A stretch of 64,000 nucleotides of DNA from Chitinophagales bacterium (lineage in GTDB: Bacteria; Bacteroidota; Bacteroidia; Chitinophagales; Chitinophagaceae). Location: positions 1 through 64,000 of the forward strand of contig JAATFV010000122.1 in assembly GCA_015655015.1 (NCBI GenBank), read 5' to 3'. The position numbers and the translations under genes are program-made. This document shows, piece by piece, positions 51,050 through 59,422 of the stretch (its first letter is position 1; each line of letters begins with the position of its first letter). Under the pieces are notes generated by a model, which had not been told where the DNA came from, ran no database searches, and worked only from the letters and a program-made list of their open reading frames with translations.

Positions 51050-52507
51050 TTAATTATAACCCGGATTCTGTGGAAGAATGCTGGGATCATTGATGATCTG
51101 TATCTGTGCCTGCGGAAGAGGGAAAATGGTCATATAATCCTTCATCCCGGTGGACGCCATCGTAGAGAGCGCCCGTCCGGTTCTCACCAGGTCAAACCAG
51201 CGCTGACCTTCCAGGTAGAATTCAAATCTTCTCTCCAGGTATATCTTCTCCCGCGTATCGTCCTGCGACAAACCCGAATATTCCGGCACATGCGCCCGGT
51301 CCCTGACCTTGTTCAGCCAGGTCAGCGCATCGGGGGTCTTACCATTCTCATTCAGTGCCTCCGCATACATCAGCACTACATCCGCATACCGGATCACCTT
51401 CCAGTTCGCCCGGCTGTCATTTGCCTTCGCCTCCGGCGTCAGGTATTTTTTGGTAAAGGATCCGATGCCGGTAGGGGAGATCGCCGTATAAACTCCATTG
51501 ACGGTAAGCCCTTTGGCTACGCTGATATCCATACGGGTATCATTAGGGTCATAATTGTTGAACAGGAAATCCGTGGGACAGCCCTGGTCACCGCCGCCGG
51601 CAGGAGGCAGGCCATAATAAGACGCCATCACGCTGGCCAGGGTGCCGGCGCCCTGGAAGCTGAGCGAGAACTGCGTGGTAAAGATGCTGCCCTCATTGAT
51701 GCCCTCCTCGTATTCGATATCGAAGATATATTCGCTGTGGTGTTCGTTTTTCGTATAGTCCCACAGATCGTTATAATTCGACAGCAGCGCATAACCCAGT
51801 GTAGTCACTTCCTGCAGCTTGGCCTCCGCCTTTACGAAATCATGCGTGGTTAGATATACCTTCCCCAACAGAGATTTGGCGGCCCCCTTAGTAGCCCTGC
51901 CCACATCCGCCCCGGAATAATTAGGCGGTAGCTTGCCCTCGGCATCCTGTAGATCCGGGATGATCACCTTGTTGTAAATATTGTCCACCTTCTCCCGGGG
52001 AGTTTTATAGGTCTGATCCACTGTTAGCACCGTAGTGACCATGGGAACGTCTCCAAAGATCCTCACCAGGTTGAAATAAGACAGCGCCCGGAGGAATTCC
52101 GCCTCCGCGGTATACCGGTCCTTGTTGGGGACGATCGCCGGATCTACCGACTTGATCATGGCCAGCACCGTATTAGCCCGGTTAATAGCCTCGTAGTAAT
52201 TTCTCCAGGTGGTGATCAGGATGGCCGCATCATTGCCCAAAATGAACTTATCCATATCCGATACCTGCAAATTGCTCACCAGCCCGCTTTTCGTGTCGTC
52301 ACCCCGCACGTCGCCATACATCCAGAAGTTGGCATATTCCGTTTGAAAGACCGCATAGATGCCGGTAACGGCATTCTGAAAATCATTGTCGGTCTTATAG
52401 ACCTGGTCGACACTCACCGTGGAGATCGGGTTTATGTCTATAAATTTCTTGCTGCAGGACACCAGCAGGGTCATAGTTAGCATCAATAGTCCGATAATAG
52501 TCCGCAT
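51050..52507 (-). CDS. SusD/RagB-family glycan-binding lipoprotein
   Basis: A 485-residue outer-membrane lipoprotein: lipobox LLVSCSKKF (C18), then the RagB/SusD start FIDINPISTVSVDQVYKTDNDFQNAVTGIY, TPR-like helices (LRALSYFNLVRIFGDVPMVT) and the C-terminal YLERRFEFYLEGQRWFDLVRTG, INDPSILPQNPGY. It forms the lid of the SusC channel and binds the oligosaccharide. It starts 23 bases after the susC stop. Ligand specificity is not readable. Confidence 0.96.
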   Translation of the reverse strand: MRTIIGLLMLTMTLLVSCSKKFIDINPISTVSVDQVYKTDNDFQNAVTGIYAVFQTEYANFWMYGDVRGDDTKSGLVSNLQVSDMDKFILGNDAAILITTWRNYYEAINRANTVLAMIKSVDPAIVPNKDRYTAEAEFLRALSYFNLVRIFGDVPMVTTVLTVDQTYKTPREKVDNIYNKVIIPDLQDAEGKLPPNYSGADVGRATKGAAKSLLGKVYLTTHDFVKAEAKLQEVTTLGYALLSNYNDLWDYTKNEHHSEYIFDIEYEEGINEGSIFTTQFSLSFQGAGTLASVMASYYGLPPAGGGDQGCPTDFLFNNYDPNDTRMDISVAKGLTVNGVYTAISPTGIGSFTKKYLTPEAKANDSRANWKVIRYADVVLMYAEALNENGKTPDALTWLNKVRDRAHVPEYSGLSQDDTREKIYLERRFEFYLEGQRWFDLVRTGRALSTMASTGMKDYMTIFPLPQAQIQIINDPSILPQNPGYN

Positions 52508-52530
52508 ATAATTAGTTTATACTTGTTATC

Positions 52531-55500
52531 CTAAAAAGTTACGTTCAGTCCCAGCGTCAGGCTCTTCGGCAACGGGTAATCATTTAAATCGATCCCGGGA
52601 GTCAGTGAATTCCCCGAATTGCTCGTATCCGGGTTGAACGAAGTGAACTTGGTAATGATAAAAGGATTGTTGGCATTCAGATAGACCCTGATAGCGCTCA
52701 GGCTGATCCTTTTGGCAAGCCGGTCAGGCAGCACATAGGCCAGGGTCATATTGTTGACACGCATATAGGTGCCGTTATCCAGCTCCTTCTGCTGGTTTTG
52801 CCCCCGTATATTACCCGTAGGAGCATCGTTCGGCCGGGGAGTATTGCCATCACCGGGCTGATCCGGAGACTTCCAGTAGTTATTGGAAAGCGCCAGCTGG
52901 TTGGTACGGGCCCTGGTGGACATATTGGCGCCCAGCCGGGTCAGATTGAGGATCTGTGCGCCCTTGGTACCCTGCAGGCTGATGACGAAGCTGAGGTTCT
53001 TGTAAGCAAACCGGTTCGTCATCCCATAATAAAAATCAGGATAAGGACTGCCCATGATCGTCTTGTCAAAACTGTTGATGATGCCATCCGGTTTCCCGTC
53101 AGGACCGCTCACATCGACAAAACGTGTATCTCCCACATGAGAGGCGCTGGCCGTGCCGGGCGCAAAAATAGGACCGGCATTCAGCTCCGCCTGGTTCTTG
53201 AAAATACCGTTCGTCAGCCAGCCATAGAACATGCCGATCGGCTGCCCGATCTGCGTGATATTACCACCGCTGATGATCGGATCTCCGGAAGGCCCCAGCT
53301 TAACCACCTTATTTTTGAAAGTGGAAAAATTGAAGTCGGTTGCCCATTCAAATTCACCCCGGATATTCTGAGTGCTTACAATGAACTCCCATCCTGTATT
53401 TTTTACTTCCCCGATATTCTTCAGCGCCGTGCTGAAGCCGGAGATATCCGGCGTATTCACGTTCAGCAATAAATTGGTATTCCTGGACTGAAAATTATCT
53501 ACCGTAACATTCAGCCTCCGGTCGAAGAGACTGAGGTCTACCCCGAGGTTGAACTGCTCCTGCGTTTCCCAGGTCAGCAGGGGATTGGCGATCCTGGCCG
53601 GACCATAACCCGGAGCGGCAGCGCCTCCCAGGGCATAGTTCTCATAGTTGATAGTGGCCAGGTGATCGTAATTGCCGATATTATTATTCCCCGTCACTCC
53701 ATAGCTGGCCCTTATCTTCAATTCACTCACTTGCTTGACATCCTTCAGGAAGTCTTCCTCGGAAACACGCCAGGCGACGGCAGCGGAAGGGAATTTACCA
53801 TACTTTTTCTGGTCGCCGAAACGGGAGGACCCATCCGTACGGAAAGAAGCCGTCAGGTAATATTTACTGTTATAGTTGTAGTTCACCCTCGCCAGGTAGG
53901 AGATCATCGACCATTCGCTCACCGTAGAAGTGCCGGTGGTGATCAGGCCGCTGGCGGCGCTTAAGGTAGGCACAAGGTTATTGGGGAGCTTGTCGCTATA
54001 GAGATAATTGGCAGTGTACCGGTCCCGCTGGGTCGTATAACCCAGCAGACCGGTGAGATGATGATTGCCAAAGCTCTTATTATAATTGAGGGTAAGCTCT
54101 GTCAGCCAGTTGTAATCGAACGACGTCGAGTCGCTGGCATAAGCTACATCGTTCAGGAAAGCGGGCAGCTTGGGCTTGAACTTTTCTTCCCCGACGCCCC
54201 GCATGTCCACCCCTGTCAGCACATTGAAGGTCAGGCCATCCACGAGCTTATATTCCAGGTTGATATTCCCTATCATCCTCAACGCCTTGCGGGTGTGTTT
54301 TATCTCATTCACCAGCGCCAGCGGATGATAAAAATTTCCGGAGGCCGCCAGGTTGTTATAGGAGAAGTAATTGCCGGCGCTGTCATAGACAGGATAGAAA
54401 GGAGTGACGGCCATGGCGCTGCCGATGACATCTTCCGTGGGACCGCTCGTCAGACCCGCCGCCGTAACGATCTTTTCCCCGGTATAGGAGGGGTTCAGAT
54501 TCAGCCTTACCGCCAGCTTCTTTGTGAGCTGCGCGTCTATATTGGACCGTACGGAGTACCGCTTGAAATCTGTATTCCGGATAATGCCCTGCTGATCGAA
54601 AAATTCGCCGCTCAGGGCATATTTGATATTTTTATCTCCACCCCTCACCGTCAATTGGTGCTGCTGCTGAGGAGCCTTCCGCATGATCAGGGACAACCAG
54701 TCAATATCGATCTTATTGCGGCCTGCCAATACGTCCAGGACGGTCGCCGGCACGGCTAATTTCCATTGGGAAGGATCTCCGGTGACATCATTCCCTGCAT
54801 CGAGGTTCCTGTTCTTCACCCCATCATAAAAATATTGCGCCTCCTGTTTGGAGTTCATCATTTTAGGCTTCAGGGATATCTCCTGCAATCCATAATAGGT
54901 GTCGAAGGAAACAATAGGTGTTCCGGTCCTTCCCCTTTTGGTGGTGATGAGAATGACGCCATTGCTGCCCCTCGATCCATAGATCGCCGTAGCGCTGGCA
55001 TCTTTCAGGATATCCATCGTCTCCACATCGTTCGGGTTCAGGGTCTGGATATCGCTCACCGGGAATCCATCCACAACATATAACGGTTCGGCGCTGGCGG
55101 AAATGCTGCCAATACCCCTTACCCGGATCTGCGGGGCCGCTCCCGGTTGGCCGGAGACCGGCTTTACCTGTACCCCGGCCGCTTTTCCCAGCAGCGCCTG
55201 GTCGACACGGGGGACGGCCATATCTTTTATATCCTTACTGCCCACCGACGCCACGGAACCGGTCAGGTCCTTTCTTTTTTGCGTTCCATATCCCACTACT
55301 ACGACATCATTCAGGCTGGCGGTGGCCTGCTCCAGGGAAATGCGGATCACCGTTTGATTGCCGACGGACGTTTCTACGGATTTATATCCTACGTAAGAGA
55401 TCACCAGCACCGCATTGGGCCTGGACACAGCGATCGTAAAGCTGCCATCCTCACCCGTCAGCGTATTATTCTTTGTGCCCTTTTCTGTAATGCTCGCGCC

Positions 55501-55944
55501 GCTAAGCGGCTCGTCTTTTTGATTGGTGATCCGGCCTGTTATAGTGACCGGCGGAGTGGGGGAGGGGATGGGAGGCTGTTTATCTTTTTCCTTGATGATC
55601 ACCATCTGGTTCAGAATGGTATATTCCAGCGGCTGGTCCTTCATACAGAGATCCAGCGCCTGCTGCAGGGAGCCATTGCTGATATTGATTGAAATTCGTT
55701 TTGCCTTGCGAAGCTGATCTTCCGTATAGACGAAGGTGTAGTTAACCTGTTTTTTGATCTCTTTAAAAACTTTGTCCAGCGACACATTCTTTTCAGACAA
55801 GGTCACTCCCTGCGCATAGACAGCTGCACGGGATTGTAAGCAGATAGCAAGCAATAAAAAAACTGTCAACTTCATTACCAACAGTGTTTTGTAAAAGGGC
55901 TTCCTGTGCAAAAAAAAGGAATTGCGGCAAGCAATTATTTGCAT
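52531..55944 (-). CDS. SusC/RagA-family TonB-dependent transporter with STN domain
   Basis: A 1137-residue outer-membrane transporter. A long N-terminus with signal (MKLTVFLLLAICLQSRAAVYAQ) leads to the STN domain (LDKVFKEIKKQVNYTFVYTE, about 50-115) that talks to the FecR anti-sigma factor. A carboxypeptidase-like regulatory domain (VTITGRITNQKDEPLSGASI) follows, then the plug (VVVGYGTQKRKDLTGSV, DILKDASATAIYGSRGSNGV) and the beta-barrel ending PLPKSLTLGLNVTF. Together with SusD it imports oligosaccharides. The regulators FecR and FecI lie immediately upstream on the same strand. A hairpin sits in the 196-base leader. Confidence 0.96.
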   Translation of the reverse strand: MQIIACRNSFFLHRKPFYKTLLVMKLTVFLLLAICLQSRAAVYAQGVTLSEKNVSLDKVFKEIKKQVNYTFVYTEDQLRKAKRISINISNGSLQQALDLCMKDQPLEYTILNQMVIIKEKDKQPPIPSPTPPVTITGRITNQKDEPLSGASITEKGTKNNTLTGEDGSFTIAVSRPNAVLVISYVGYKSVETSVGNQTVIRISLEQATASLNDVVVVGYGTQKRKDLTGSVASVGSKDIKDMAVPRVDQALLGKAAGVQVKPVSGQPGAAPQIRVRGIGSISASAEPLYVVDGFPVSDIQTLNPNDVETMDILKDASATAIYGSRGSNGVILITTKRGRTGTPIVSFDTYYGLQEISLKPKMMNSKQEAQYFYDGVKNRNLDAGNDVTGDPSQWKLAVPATVLDVLAGRNKIDIDWLSLIMRKAPQQQHQLTVRGGDKNIKYALSGEFFDQQGIIRNTDFKRYSVRSNIDAQLTKKLAVRLNLNPSYTGEKIVTAAGLTSGPTEDVIGSAMAVTPFYPVYDSAGNYFSYNNLAASGNFYHPLALVNEIKHTRKALRMIGNINLEYKLVDGLTFNVLTGVDMRGVGEEKFKPKLPAFLNDVAYASDSTSFDYNWLTELTLNYNKSFGNHHLTGLLGYTTQRDRYTANYLYSDKLPNNLVPTLSAASGLITTGTSTVSEWSMISYLARVNYNYNSKYYLTASFRTDGSSRFGDQKKYGKFPSAAVAWRVSEEDFLKDVKQVSELKIRASYGVTGNNNIGNYDHLATINYENYALGGAAAPGYGPARIANPLLTWETQEQFNLGVDLSLFDRRLNVTVDNFQSRNTNLLLNVNTPDISGFSTALKNIGEVKNTGWEFIVSTQNIRGEFEWATDFNFSTFKNKVVKLGPSGDPIISGGNITQIGQPIGMFYGWLTNGIFKNQAELNAGPIFAPGTASASHVGDTRFVDVSGPDGKPDGIINSFDKTIMGSPYPDFYYGMTNRFAYKNLSFVISLQGTKGAQILNLTRLGANMSTRARTNQLALSNNYWKSPDQPGDGNTPRPNDAPTGNIRGQNQQKELDNGTYMRVNNMTLAYVLPDRLAKRISLSAIRVYLNANNPFIITKFTSFNPDTSNSGNSLTPGIDLNDYPLPKSLTLGLNVTF

Positions 55945-56012
55945 AGCTTTGGTGTATTAGGGTGAACAATAATAAGTCAGGACCGGCTTGTGATTGGCTA
56001 ACCCGAATTACC

Positions 56013-56039
56013 GCCGGGAATGGTTACAACATTTCCGGC
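56013..56039. other. Stem-loop in the susC leader
   Basis: GCCGGGAATG / CATTTCCGGC with a seven-base loop forms a 10-bp stem with one mismatch, about 70-95 bases upstream of the susC start at 55944 and inside the leader. On the plus strand a T-rich tract follows (TTTTGTTTTT). It may be a leader regulatory hairpin or a bidirectional terminator. Confidence 0.4.
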
Positions 56040-56140
56040 TTTTGTTTTTGCAAGACCTGTGGTCTGCCTTTTTTGCAGGTTAACCTAATCGTTCGAACAT
56101 CATTTTTTGGGGATTGTCATACGCATTTTGAACGTTTGTT

Positions 56141-57445
56141 TTACTGGTTAACAATGATTTTCTTATCCTCGATCTTGAAATCTACTTTGCCGGTAAGCTC
56201 CAGGGCCTTCAGCGCATCCGAAAGCTTCGTGTTCCGGGGAATTTCCGCATAGAAAAGATCGTTTATTTTCTGACTCCCATAAACGATCTCTACATCATAC
56301 CAGCGGGACAATTGTTTCATCACCGTCCCTATCTCGGACCCTTCGAAATGAAAGATCCCGTTCTTCCATGCCATCACTTCCGTCAGATCCACCCCATCGG
56401 AAATATTCAGCTGCCCGTTCCTGGCAAGCTGTGATTGCTGCCCGGGATTTAAGATACGGGCCTTGCCGCCATTGACGAACTTTACAGACCCCTCCAGCAA
56501 GGTTGTTTTCAACAGGGCTTCGTCATTATACGCATTGATATTAAAGTGGGTGCCCAATACCTGCACCTCCGTGCGGCCGGCTCCTGAAGGATCGTCCTTT
56601 AATTGGCCTGGGGTAGATAGCGATACAACAAAAGGCATGGATAGATCTTTCGCAATTTCAAAATAGGCTTCCCCCGTTACCTCCACCCGTCTTTCTTTCC
56701 CGGCAAACGCCGTAGGGAAACGCAGCGAGGAGGCAGCATTCAGCCATACCTGGCTGCCATCCGGCAGGACCACCTGGTATTGCCCCCCCCGGGGAGTAAC
56801 GATCGTATTATAGGCGATCTGACCTGACGCCAATGACTGGCGGTTGGCCGCTGCTCCACTCACCGCCTCTCTGCTCACCGCTGCTTCATACGACAGCCTG
56901 CCGTCCAGTTTCAGCACTTTTGTATTGCCCTGATGCGCGAGGGTGCCATTTTGTGCATCATCCAGCGAAATGGTGCTGCCATCCGCAAGCGTGAGCATTG
57001 CCTTATCTTTTCCGGGAAGCACATCGTTCTGAACAGTCAGATGTTTACTACTTTGAACCGGCGTCTTATTGCCCGCAAGCTCCTTAACCGGGACTTTTCT
57101 CAGCGCCAGGTAAAGCCCCCCTGTCAGGATCAGCCCGATCAGGGCAGCCGCAGCGATCCTCCGGGCGGATAGCCGGACTACGGCAGCACCGGGAGGAGAA
57201 CCAGCAGCACCGGAAGGAGAACCGGTGATACCTATTTCTTCATGAATGGTACGCAGCATTTGTTGAGACAGAACCGGATCGACCTGCCCGGCACTTTCCC
57301 CGCTGTTCGTTAATTTTTGAAGCAGCAATGCTTTCAGCTCACTGGCATCCGTAGTATTCAGGTACTGCAGCAGCCATAATCTGTCTTGCTCCGTCCACTG
57401 AGGAGCATCCACCAGCTCTTGTATTTTGTTCACCAGATCTTCCAT
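56141..57445 (-). CDS. FecR-family anti-sigma factor
   Basis: A 434-residue inner-membrane protein. An N-terminal sigma-binding helical region (QELVDAPQWTEQDRLWLLQYL) is followed by one membrane helix (IAAAALIGLILTGGLYLAL, about 108-126). The FecR domain contains LADGSTISLDDAQNGTL, TPRGGQYQVVLPDGSQVWLN-type and VQVLGTHFNINAYNDE, and the DUF4974 C-terminus is DALKALELTGKVDFKI. It holds the ECF sigma factor until SusC signals substrate. A short Pro/Gly/Ser/Ala repeat (SPSGAAGSPPGAAV) precedes the membrane helix. It lies 91 bases after the sigma gene. Confidence 0.95.
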   Translation of the reverse strand: MEDLVNKIQELVDAPQWTEQDRLWLLQYLNTTDASELKALLLQKLTNSGESAGQVDPVLSQQMLRTIHEEIGITGSPSGAAGSPPGAAVVRLSARRIAAAALIGLILTGGLYLALRKVPVKELAGNKTPVQSSKHLTVQNDVLPGKDKAMLTLADGSTISLDDAQNGTLAHQGNTKVLKLDGRLSYEAAVSREAVSGAAANRQSLASGQIAYNTIVTPRGGQYQVVLPDGSQVWLNAASSLRFPTAFAGKERRVEVTGEAYFEIAKDLSMPFVVSLSTPGQLKDDPSGAGRTEVQVLGTHFNINAYNDEALLKTTLLEGSVKFVNGGKARILNPGQQSQLARNGQLNISDGVDLTEVMAWKNGIFHFEGSEIGTVMKQLSRWYDVEIVYGSQKINDLFYAEIPRNTKLSDALKALELTGKVDFKIEDKKIIVNQ

Positions 57446-57509
57446 CGGTATTTTTTTACCAGGCCGGATCGTTCCGCCTCATTTATTAATACTGGAAAGC
57501 CGGGAAATC

Positions 57510-57523
57510 GGGGGGGTAGGGGG
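57510..57523 (+). other. G-rich tract between sigma and FecR genes
   Basis: Seven Gs, TA, five Gs (GGGGGGGTAGGGGG) in the 91-base gap between the minus-strand sigma and FecR genes. The same GGGGGGTAGGGGG core occurs inside the second FecR gene (60980-60992). Confidence 0.6.
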
Positions 57524-57536
57524 AAGAATTATTTTC

Positions 57537-58166
57537 CTATTGCATCAATATAAACAGCCCCAGGAAAGGAACGCTGACACAGCCGGTATAATAGTCCGGA
57601 TGCTGCCGGATATAACTCTTGATATAGGTAATGGAACCGGAAAGGTACTCCTTGACAGTGTGTTTGGATATATGCAGCTCCTTAGCCGTCTCTTCATAAC
57701 TTTTTCCCTGGAGCTTGCACAGCTCGAAAACCTTTCGTTTCTGCGGGGAAAGTTGTTGGATGGCCTCTTCCAGCAATTGCAGCTGAGCCTCTTTCAGATC
57801 TGCCTCCTGTTCGTCCGGAGAAGATTGACGGATATCCCCGGCAGAATGAACAACCCGGGCAGGATGAACAACGGTGGATTCAGCTAACGTTCGTTTCAGA
57901 TAATCCACGGACTTATTATAGCTCACGGCAAACAGCCAGGCTGAGATCGATTGATCCGGATCCAGCGTCGAACGTCTCTTCCACAGTGTGATAAAGACCT
58001 CCTGTAACAGGTCCCGGGCAGATTCTCCGTCTTTGGTGAGTTTGAGAATATTAAAATAGAGCGGGTTATGATGCCGATGATAGAGTGTATCAAAAGCAGT
58101 AACATCATTCAGCAGGAGGCGCCTGACAAGCTCGGTTTCGTTAGAATTAGTCAAATTAGCAATCAA
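57537..58166 (-). CDS. ECF (FecI-like) RNA polymerase sigma factor
   Basis: A 209-residue ECF sigma factor. Region 2 reads DVTAFDTLYHRHHNPLYFNI and GESARDLLQEVFITLWKRRS; region 4 reads LSPQKRKVFELCKLQGKSYE and ETAKELHISKHTVKEYLSGS. Region 1.1 is absent. A hydrophobic tail (VSVPFLGLFILMQ) is typical of the Bacteroidota FecI group. It is the first gene of the long minus-strand block. The start is a TTG; a near-consensus promoter (58176-58205) lies so close that the TTG at 58166 would be almost leaderless, and the TTG at 58154 is an alternative. Confidence 0.93.
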   Translation of the reverse strand: MIANLTNSNETELVRRLLLNDVTAFDTLYHRHHNPLYFNILKLTKDGESARDLLQEVFITLWKRRSTLDPDQSISAWLFAVSYNKSVDYLKRTLAESTVVHPARVVHSAGDIRQSSPDEQEADLKEAQLQLLEEAIQQLSPQKRKVFELCKLQGKSYEETAKELHISKHTVKEYLSGSITYIKSYIRQHPDYYTGCVSVPFLGLFILMQ

Positions 58167-58175
58167 TTAGCGCTA

Positions 58176-58205
58176 TAAATGTAATATAAAAAATATTGAT
58201 GGCAA
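58176..58205 (-). promoter_or_regulatory. Promoter of the first ECF sigma gene
   Basis: On the minus strand TTG (58205-58203), a 19-base spacer, then TACATTTA (58183-58176), one mismatch from TAnnTTTG. Transcription would begin near 58169, immediately before the sigma factor coding region. Confidence 0.6.
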
Positions 58206-58457
58206 GAAAACTTTATTCGAAAATTCATCGGCGGAAAAGAAAGGTCCTCAATAAACTGTTGCATGCTGGCCGCTAATATTGTCAAATCGACATGTACACC
58301 ATTGGTTGCCTTCTCCATGAACAGCCGCGTATTTCACCCCCAAGCCCACCCTGGCTGTTTGGGATTCGCTCCTGAAACAGCCCTTATAGCAAGGACATTC
58401 AAGACCTCTCCCCAACCGGGCTATCAATTTCTCATTAATCTATATTTTTGCAAAAAA

Positions 58458-58613
58458 ATGAAGGTTACGTGATTCCTTCAGCCAGGCAAACCGGAAGAAG
58501 TATTGCGGGTAGAAGAGATCCCTCAACCAGTCCCTTCTCCGGAACAGGTCTTGATTGAAGTTAAAGCCAGCCCGGAGCGTTTAAAACGCTCAGTAAAAAT
58601 TGCTGAAAAATAA
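58458..58613 (+). pseudogene. 5' fragment of a quinone-oxidoreductase-like gene
   Basis: ATG at 58458 gives MKVT, then an in-frame TGA (58470), then FLQPGKPEEVLRVEEIPQPV and PSPEQVLIEVKASP. This is the N-terminal start of medium-chain zinc/quinone oxidoreductases. After KASP the expected INPSD-type continuation is replaced by ERLKRSVKIAEK and a stop. So a nonsense codon (CGA to TGA is one simple route) and a truncation at about residue 40 of roughly 330 have destroyed the gene. The break lies just before the PIN toxin-antitoxin pair, which may have inserted here. Confidence 0.6.
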
Positions 58614-58614
58614 G

Positions 58615-58622
58615 TAAATTTG
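58615..58622 (+). promoter_or_regulatory. Possible -7 element of the PIN toxin-antitoxin pair
   Basis: TAAATTTG matches TAnnTTTG exactly, 30 bases before the antitoxin-side ATG at 58652. No TTG is present at the ideal upstream distance. Confidence 0.35.
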
Positions 58623-58651
58623 TTGTTGTTGACAATCTTAAAATAAGGGCT

Positions 58652-58879
58652 ATGGCAGAAGTATTAACAAAGAAAGAAACGATTGATCAGATAGTTAAGA
58701 CCGCTCAAAAGCTGGATAAAATGGACCTTCAAATATTGCTTACCAAGCTTCGGGTCAAAAAAATGCAAAAGGATGGCGTAAAACCTGCAGCAAAACCTCC
58801 TAAAGGTGTAAAGCTGCCTTCTATGGACGAAATCGATTTATGGAAACATGAATCCAGAAAAAATTATGCGGGTAGATAG
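58652..58879 (+). CDS. Probable antitoxin of a PIN-domain toxin
   Basis: A 75-residue hydrophilic, Lys-rich protein: helical ETIDQIVKTAQKLDKMDLQI, basic middle RVKKMQKDGVKP, then a Pro/Lys tail (KPPKGVKLPSMDEIDLWKHE) of the kind that wraps into a toxin active site. It overlaps the PIN-domain gene by 14 to 32 bases depending on the toxin start. The assignment rests on size, order and overlap more than on sequence family. Confidence 0.7.
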   Translation: MAEVLTKKETIDQIVKTAQKLDKMDLQILLTKLRVKKMQKDGVKPAAKPPKGVKLPSMDEIDLWKHESRKNYAGR

Positions 58880-59291
58880 GTTTGTACTTGATAATAATAT
58901 TTGGGTCAGTTATTTGATTACAGGAAAAGAACAGAAATTAATTGATATCATCGCTGATAACGATTTGACAGTTTTCTCCTGCGATGAGCTATTCGCAGAA
59001 ATCAGGCGTGTCTTGAATTACCCCCACTTAAAAAAGTTTAACGTTAACGTATCTTACGCCTTAAAAGTGGTAAAAGGAGCAACAGTTCATTATACCATTA
59101 CCTATCCTATAAAACGATATGTTCCCTTAGACGAAAACGATGACTATTTAATTGCCCTTGCGCTGCAAACCTCTTCCGGTTTTATTACCTCCGGGGATAG
59201 TGATATATTGTCTGAAAAAGCCAATCTCGAAAAAAAGTATAAAAAACTGAAAATACTTACAAAGGCGGAATTTGAACGTATGTTTGTTTGA
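58866..59291 (+). CDS. PIN-domain toxin (COG1569-like)
   Basis: About 141 residues with the PIN ribonuclease pattern: first Asp in RFVLDNNIWVSYLI, an acidic pair in SCDELFAEIRRVL, and DENDDYLIALAL then TSGDSDIL for the third and fourth acidic positions. Such toxins cut RNA until bound by the partner antitoxin. The ATG at 58866 places the first strand normally; an ATG at 58848 would add six residues. The pair lies between two divergent polysaccharide-utilisation regulators and beside an oxidoreductase remnant, so it is probably a recent arrival. Confidence 0.85.
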   Translation: MRVDRFVLDNNIWVSYLITGKEQKLIDIIADNDLTVFSCDELFAEIRRVLNYPHLKKFNVNVSYALKVVKGATVHYTITYPIKRYVPLDENDDYLIALALQTSSGFITSGDSDILSEKANLEKKYKKLKILTKAEFERMFV

Positions 59292-59366
59292 TCCGGACTG
59301 CCTTTCTTAAAAGCCGGATCCCGGCTATACTAACACTCTGAAATCCCGTTCTTCTTCCCGTCCCTG

Positions 59367-59395
59367 TTGCGAAGTAATGGGAAAACTGTATTTTG
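59367..59395 (+). promoter_or_regulatory. Promoter of the second ECF sigma gene
   Basis: TTG (59367-59369), a 19-base spacer, then TATTTTG (59389-59395), one T short of TAnnTTTG. Transcription would start near 59400. This rules out the in-frame TTG at 59393 as translation start and favours the TTG at 59423. Confidence 0.6.
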
Positions 59396-59422
59396 CAGGT
59401 CCCAAACTTCGTTGATAATAAT

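Noticed and set aside
54058-54759. A 233-residue plus-strand frame inside the first SusC gene
   Set aside because: Antisense shadow of the transporter; no recognisable domains.
58263-58472. A 69-residue plus-strand frame between the sigma gene and the PIN pair
   Set aside because: No recognisable motif, and it ends within the oxidoreductase remnant in a different frame.
59290-59320. GATCCGG/CCGGATC inverted repeat after the PIN gene as a terminator
   Set aside because: The loop is 17 bases long and no T run follows.
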